A stretch of DNA of 64,000 nt from CBDIDH01 sp965277595 (GTDB lineage Bacteria > Planctomycetota > Planctomycetia > Isosphaerales > Isosphaeraceae). Location: positions 1,674,001 to 1,738,000 of the forward strand of contig CBDIDH010000001.1 of NCBI GenBank assembly GCA_965277595.1, given 5' to 3'. Both the position numbers and the translations under genes were made by a program. The notes beneath the pieces were generated by a model. The model was not told the origin of the DNA, ran no database searches, and worked only from the letters and a program-made list of their open reading frames with translations. This document shows, piece after piece, positions 60,671-64,000 of the stretch. Position 1 is the first letter of the stretch. Every line of letters starts with the position of its first letter.

Positions 60671-62500
60671 TCAGTAATCCATGGCGTAACGCATGCCGAA
60701 GCCCTGGATTGTGCCGTCGCTCTGGCCGGTCGGCGAGTGGCGGGTCGTGACGCTGTAATTCCACTGGAACTTCATGTTCGGGTTGATGAACCAGTTCAGG
60801 CCCGCGGTCACGTCGCTGAGGACGCCGCCGTTGATCCCTTTATCATCAAGGTTCAGGTAGTTGTAGCGAAGGCCGACCTGCCAGGCGCCGCCGCCGTGTT
60901 CATTGGGTGCGCCATTCTTGCCCTCAACCCAGTAGGCATTCTTGCGGGGAACGATGCGGTCAAAGAGCCCTGACTCGCGAATATAAGCGCGATGCTCGCC
61001 GGTGAGGAAGTAGAGGACCTCGACGTATCCGCCCGAGTAAAAGAGCGTGCCGACGCTGGGTTTGCCGGCGAGGAAGGCGTTTTGCGACCAGTGGAAGTTG
61101 TACTCGGCGTCGATCGTCCAGGGGCCGAAGACGTTGACCGATTCCAGGTTGAGGTCTTGCTGGCCGCCGGAGCCGTTGTAAACGCCGGTATTGGCGTAGA
61201 GTGGCCAGACCGTGCTCAGGCCCGCGCGTTCGGGGCCTCGAACCCGGAACCGCTGCTGGCCGTTGTCGTAACCGCTCTGACGGGCCGAGAGGCCGAGGTG
61301 CATCATTTCCTTCCCCTCGTCCTCGTAAAGCAAGAGGCCGGTGACGCGACCGGTCGCCTTGAGGTTGCCGCCGCCGACGTCGTAGGCGTAGCCGTTCGTC
61401 GAGTTCTTGAAAACTCCCAGGGCATAGGTTCCGCGACGGTCGGCATAGGTGCTGTACGTCATGATGCCCGGATCAAACCCGTTGCTATACGGCGAATAAA
61501 AGGCGTCCTGGTTGAACGAACGTTCCATGAAGTTGAGGAAGCGACTACTCATCAGTCGCTCAAATCCGAACGGCTCTTTTTGATTGCCGATTCGGATGTG
61601 GCCCAGGTAAGGAATGTTTCGAAAGGCGACCCATAAATCGAGCGGGACGGGCGTTCCGACCGCCGGCGTGTTCGAGACGCTCGTCACGCGATCCTGTCCC
61701 GTATTCAAGCCAAAGTTCGACCCCTGACCGGCCGCCGTATTGACGAAGTCATATTCCATCACAAAGAGCATGTTTTCATACAAGGCCCCTTCGAGCCGGA
61801 CGCGCATCCGGCGGGGGTCGACACCGTCGCGGATCTTGCCCGTGCCTCCCGGGCCATACTGCACGGTGTTTCCGGCGGCGAAGAAGCTGGAATCCATCTG
61901 GGTCCGGCCGCCGACGTGGAACTGAAAGACCTTGTCGGGCGACTCAAACCAGAGGCCGTTGTTCGTGAACCGTCGGCCGAACCGACCGTTCATCTTGACG
62001 CCCGTGGCGTCGAGCGGGTCATCGGGAGCGAACGAGATCAGGTCGCCTCCGCCAAAGGCGGCGCCTCGCGAGGGAGTGTTGCCGACGGTGTTGGCGTTCG
62101 CCCCGGCGCTGCGGTCGGCCGGACCCCCCATCGGCGGTGAGAGCAGATCACCCCCGGCCGCCGCGGCACCCACCATCGGCCTCGTGCCCACGGTGTCGAG
62201 ATCAACCGGAGGCGTTGTGTTGGCGGGCGCCGAGACAATGTCGGGCTTCGGGGTGTTCAGTTTCGCGTTCACCGACTGGAGCTGCTGGCTTAACTGCTGA
62301 TTCTGCTCCATCAGGCGCTGATTCATCGCCTCAAGCTTTTGAAGGCGTTCCTCGACCGACAGAGCCCGCTCAGGAACCGGTGAGGGAGGCACGGGGGCCG
62401 GTTCTTGTGCCCTGACCTCGATTCCTCGCCCCATTGATAGGAGGAGCATCACGAGCCAGACAAGCGAGGATGGGCGTTCGCGGGCAGGCTTCGTCCGCAT
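60671..62500 (-). CDS. OprO/OprP-family porin (phosphate/pyrophosphate-selective type)
   Basis: ATG 62500 gives 609 aa; a TTG at 62527 is less likely. A signal peptide (LVWLVMLLLSMGRGIEVRAQE) precedes a short coiled coil (LSVEERLQKLEAMNQRLMEQNQQLSQQLQSVNAKL) that may trimerise or bind peptidoglycan. The barrel has porin strands: FGRRFTNNGLWFESPDKVFQFHVGGRTQMDSSFF, MRVRLEGALYENMLFVMEYDF, GHIRIGNQKEPFGFERLMSSRFLNFMERS, and ends FKQWNYSVTTRHSPT...QGFGMRYAMDY with the C-terminal aromatic. The family (phosphate_porin domain) forms outer-membrane channels. Selectivity is not proven here. Confidence 0.9.
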   Translation of the reverse strand: MRTKPARERPSSLVWLVMLLLSMGRGIEVRAQEPAPVPPSPVPERALSVEERLQKLEAMNQRLMEQNQQLSQQLQSVNAKLNTPKPDIVSAPANTTPPVDLDTVGTRPMVGAAAAGGDLLSPPMGGPADRSAGANANTVGNTPSRGAAFGGGDLISFAPDDPLDATGVKMNGRFGRRFTNNGLWFESPDKVFQFHVGGRTQMDSSFFAAGNTVQYGPGGTGKIRDGVDPRRMRVRLEGALYENMLFVMEYDFVNTAAGQGSNFGLNTGQDRVTSVSNTPAVGTPVPLDLWVAFRNIPYLGHIRIGNQKEPFGFERLMSSRFLNFMERSFNQDAFYSPYSNGFDPGIMTYSTYADRRGTYALGVFKNSTNGYAYDVGGGNLKATGRVTGLLLYEDEGKEMMHLGLSARQSGYDNGQQRFRVRGPERAGLSTVWPLYANTGVYNGSGGQQDLNLESVNVFGPWTIDAEYNFHWSQNAFLAGKPSVGTLFYSGGYVEVLYFLTGEHRAYIRESGLFDRIVPRKNAYWVEGKNGAPNEHGGGAWQVGLRYNYLNLDDKGINGGVLSDVTAGLNWFINPNMKFQWNYSVTTRHSPTGQSDGTIQGFGMRYAMDY

Positions 62501-62657
62501 GAAGTCGATTCCAAACAACGGGTTCAACCCACGGAAAAGACCGACTTGCGGTCCAGTTTCAGGAACAACTCCCTGATTATCGGTTCGTTCGGGTCGTGAG
62601 GGTTACGTTGATTGGGTCGGCTTCTTTAATAGCACGAACAAAGGGGCTTGGATTGAC

Positions 62658-63398
62658 TCAGGACGTGGACGGACGCTTCACATAAACCTGGAACATGGTA
62701 TGCTCGGGAGTGAAGCTCGCAATCGAATGGAAGTCGTTATTCTGGGACGGATTGCGCGTGAAGAAATTGACGTTCCACTGGTCGTCGGCGTGACCGTTCG
62801 AGGGCAGATCGCTGAGCGGAACCGTCACCTTGACCACGTCCCCCTTGATCGATACGGCCGAGGCGTTCAGCGTTGTCGGCGTGGTTCCCGGCTGATTGGT
62901 GGACTTCGACGTCGTCGCGACGGTTGCGTTGATGCTCTTGGTGGTGATCGTGACGTTGACGATCGCATCAAAGCGAATCCAGGGGCGGCCGGGGAAAGGA
63001 CCCGTCTTGCTCGCGCCGCCGCGATCGATCGCGAACGAGTAAACTGAGCCAAGCGCGGCCGAGGTCGGCTTTGAGACGATCGGCGCATCGACCGTCCCGG
63101 TAAGCACCAGGTTCTTGCCCGAAACCTGGGCCGTCGCCTGGATTCCGTTCAAATCCGGCCGTTTCGGACCATTGTAAAGCGGATAGAAATTCGCCCCTTT
63201 CTTCACGGCCAGGCCGTTACTGAAAAGAGGCTCGTTCGCTCGGGCGTCGGAGACATGGACGGGGGCGAACGTATTGCCATGCGGGATCACGAGATAACTC
63301 AAGACCACCCGGCCTTCAAGCGGCTCGCAGGCGATGGATTGACGCCGAAGGGAACGCTCGCGCCACGCTCGAAGGCCACGCGGGAACCAAAAAATCAT
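62658..63398 (-). CDS. Exported-type protein with LEGRVVLS motif
   Basis: A 246-aa protein. The start MIFWFPRGLRAWRERSLRRQSIACEPLEGRVVLSYLVIP has a basic N-terminus and the phrase LEGRVVLS, the planctomycete LEPRxLLS-type sorting motif. The rest is beta-rich, with strands such as NGIQATAQVSGKNLVLTGTVDAP, GSVYSFAIDRGGAS, RFDAIVNVTITTKSINATVATTSK and DVVKVTVPLSDLPSNG, suggesting one or two Ig-like sandwiches. No catalytic motif is recognised. It is probably a surface or matrix protein. Confidence 0.75.
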   Translation of the reverse strand: MIFWFPRGLRAWRERSLRRQSIACEPLEGRVVLSYLVIPHGNTFAPVHVSDARANEPLFSNGLAVKKGANFYPLYNGPKRPDLNGIQATAQVSGKNLVLTGTVDAPIVSKPTSAALGSVYSFAIDRGGASKTGPFPGRPWIRFDAIVNVTITTKSINATVATTSKSTNQPGTTPTTLNASAVSIKGDVVKVTVPLSDLPSNGHADDQWNVNFFTRNPSQNNDFHSIASFTPEHTMFQVYVKRPSTS

Positions 63399-63581
63399 GG
63401 CCAGGCGCTCCGCAATCGTCCCGATTTACCAGGTCCGTCACGACCAAGCTCTGAAACGCGGAGGCGCGACAGCCCCCGCGCACGTCACCTCGGATAAATC
63501 GGGTCGCTCCAGGCTCATGAATCAAGAAATCCGACGATCGAGTCGTCCGAGGCTGAGCCTTGGTCCGGGAAATCTCGAAAA

Positions 63582-63812
63582 TTATCGGATCGGCAGGCGG
63601 GTCGAATGGGGCTGATAGGTTCGCGAGGGGGGAAGACGACGACGTCCGACGCCGATGACCTGACAGAGATACGCGATGGCGACGTGCTTCGTGACGTTGA
63701 GGCCGATGATTCCCAGCAGCAAGGAGACGCGAAAGAGCCAGAAATTCAAGGCGACGCAGGCGACCAGCAACAGCATCATCCCAAGACTGACCTGAAAACT
63801 CGGTCGTTCCAT
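63582..63812 (-). CDS. Small two-helix membrane protein
   Basis: ATG 63812 gives 76 aa; an ATG at 63866 would add a polar stretch. Two hydrophobic helices (VSLGMMLLLVACVALNFWLF and SLLLGIIGLNVTKHVAIAYLCQVIGV) are followed by a basic Arg/Pro-rich tail. Such small proteins with an FSLxxLLLLVAxxAxxF helix are common in planctomycetes and have no assigned function. The remaining 188 bp to the window edge contain no further supported gene. Confidence 0.7.
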   Translation of the reverse strand: MERPSFQVSLGMMLLLVACVALNFWLFRVSLLLGIIGLNVTKHVAIAYLCQVIGVGRRRLPPSRTYQPHSTRLPIR

Positions 63813-64000
63813 GATCCCTAGTATGGTCGTCGGGCCTCTCGCCGAAAAGGGCCGCCTTGGGAACATCGTCGTGACCCGACATTGTCAAGCCGGTCCCCTC
63901 TGGCGGAGTGGGGTCCGCCCGTTTAGGATAACCACGACCTCGGGGAAGGTCCACCGCGCCCGGCTCCGCCGAACGACCGATTCTTTCGCGAACCAACCCG

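Overview
The window is GC-rich bacterial chromosome, almost certainly from a planctomycete close to the Isosphaeraceae. The evidence is gene content: a DUF1559 prepilin-type protein with the H-X-G-DG tail, a PVC-type CxxCH membrane-bound dehydrogenase, two DUF1080 (3-keto-disaccharide hydrolase) domains, an FG-GAP/VCBS protein, a PEP-CTERM protein, proteins with an N-terminal LExRVV(L/P)S-type motif, very large Ser/Thr kinase-TPR and CHAT-TPR proteins, and several GTG/TTG starts. No rRNA, tRNA, CRISPR array, prophage or intact transposase was seen.

Layout. 1-0.75 kb: tail of an FtsX-like permease overlapping its LolD-like ATPase. 0.9-7.2 kb: three large exported proteins on the plus strand (a prenyltransferase-like/DUF1080/esterase fusion, a TPM-like/GlcG fusion, a beta-propeller/HEAT/cytochrome c dehydrogenase). 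7.1-14.3 kb: housekeeping-type genes (ispH, a membrane protein with its ArsR-like regulator, a CorC/CNNM-type transporter, a YrdC-like/LMW-PTP fusion, DUF493, a 29-aa basic ribosomal-type protein, a response regulator, a beta-hydroxyacid dehydrogenase). 14.5-20.3 kb: rhodanese, then a sugar-associated stretch (DUF1080, FG-GAP, GH1 beta-glucosidase, Tat-exported Gfo/Idh/MocA oxidoreductase). 20.8 kb: an orphan Flp pilin. 21.1-26.5 kb: a TlpA-like lipoprotein, a membrane phosphoesterase and a PAS-GAF-receiver protein without an ATPase domain. 27-31.5 kb: isochorismatase-family hydrolase, class V aminotransferase, a coiled-coil membrane protein, and a DisA-like diadenylate cyclase coupled to a large exported protein.

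33.6-38.5 kb holds small envelope proteins (BON domain, lipoproteins) and a repeat-rich intergenic region with MITE-like inverted repeats and a 411-bp element bounded by 16-bp inverted repeats. 38.5-44.3 kb: acyl-CoA dehydrogenase-like protein, NUDIX hydrolase, tandem ACT protein, a PPC-domain protein and another exported protein. 44.9-49.5 kb: PEP-CTERM protein with a degenerate zincin motif, Cys-rich exported protein, DUF1559 protein and an OFA-type MFS transporter. 49.6-52.7 kb: a two-gene ABC exporter and a LExR-type protein. 53.0-53.6 kb: an unassigned orphan gene. 53.7-60.2 kb: the most striking unit, a membrane Ser/Thr kinase with 12 TPRs followed 82 bp downstream by a CHAT-protease/TPR protein on the same strand. 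60.4-63.8 kb: an OprP-like porin with a small lipoprotein, a surface-type protein and a small membrane protein.

Most of the window looks like core planctomycete chromosome. The candidates for a little-described system are the kinase-TPR/CHAT-TPR pair and, secondarily, the DUF1080/Gfo-Idh-MocA/GH1 sugar neighbourhood. Functions are inferred from motifs read by eye; no database search was run.
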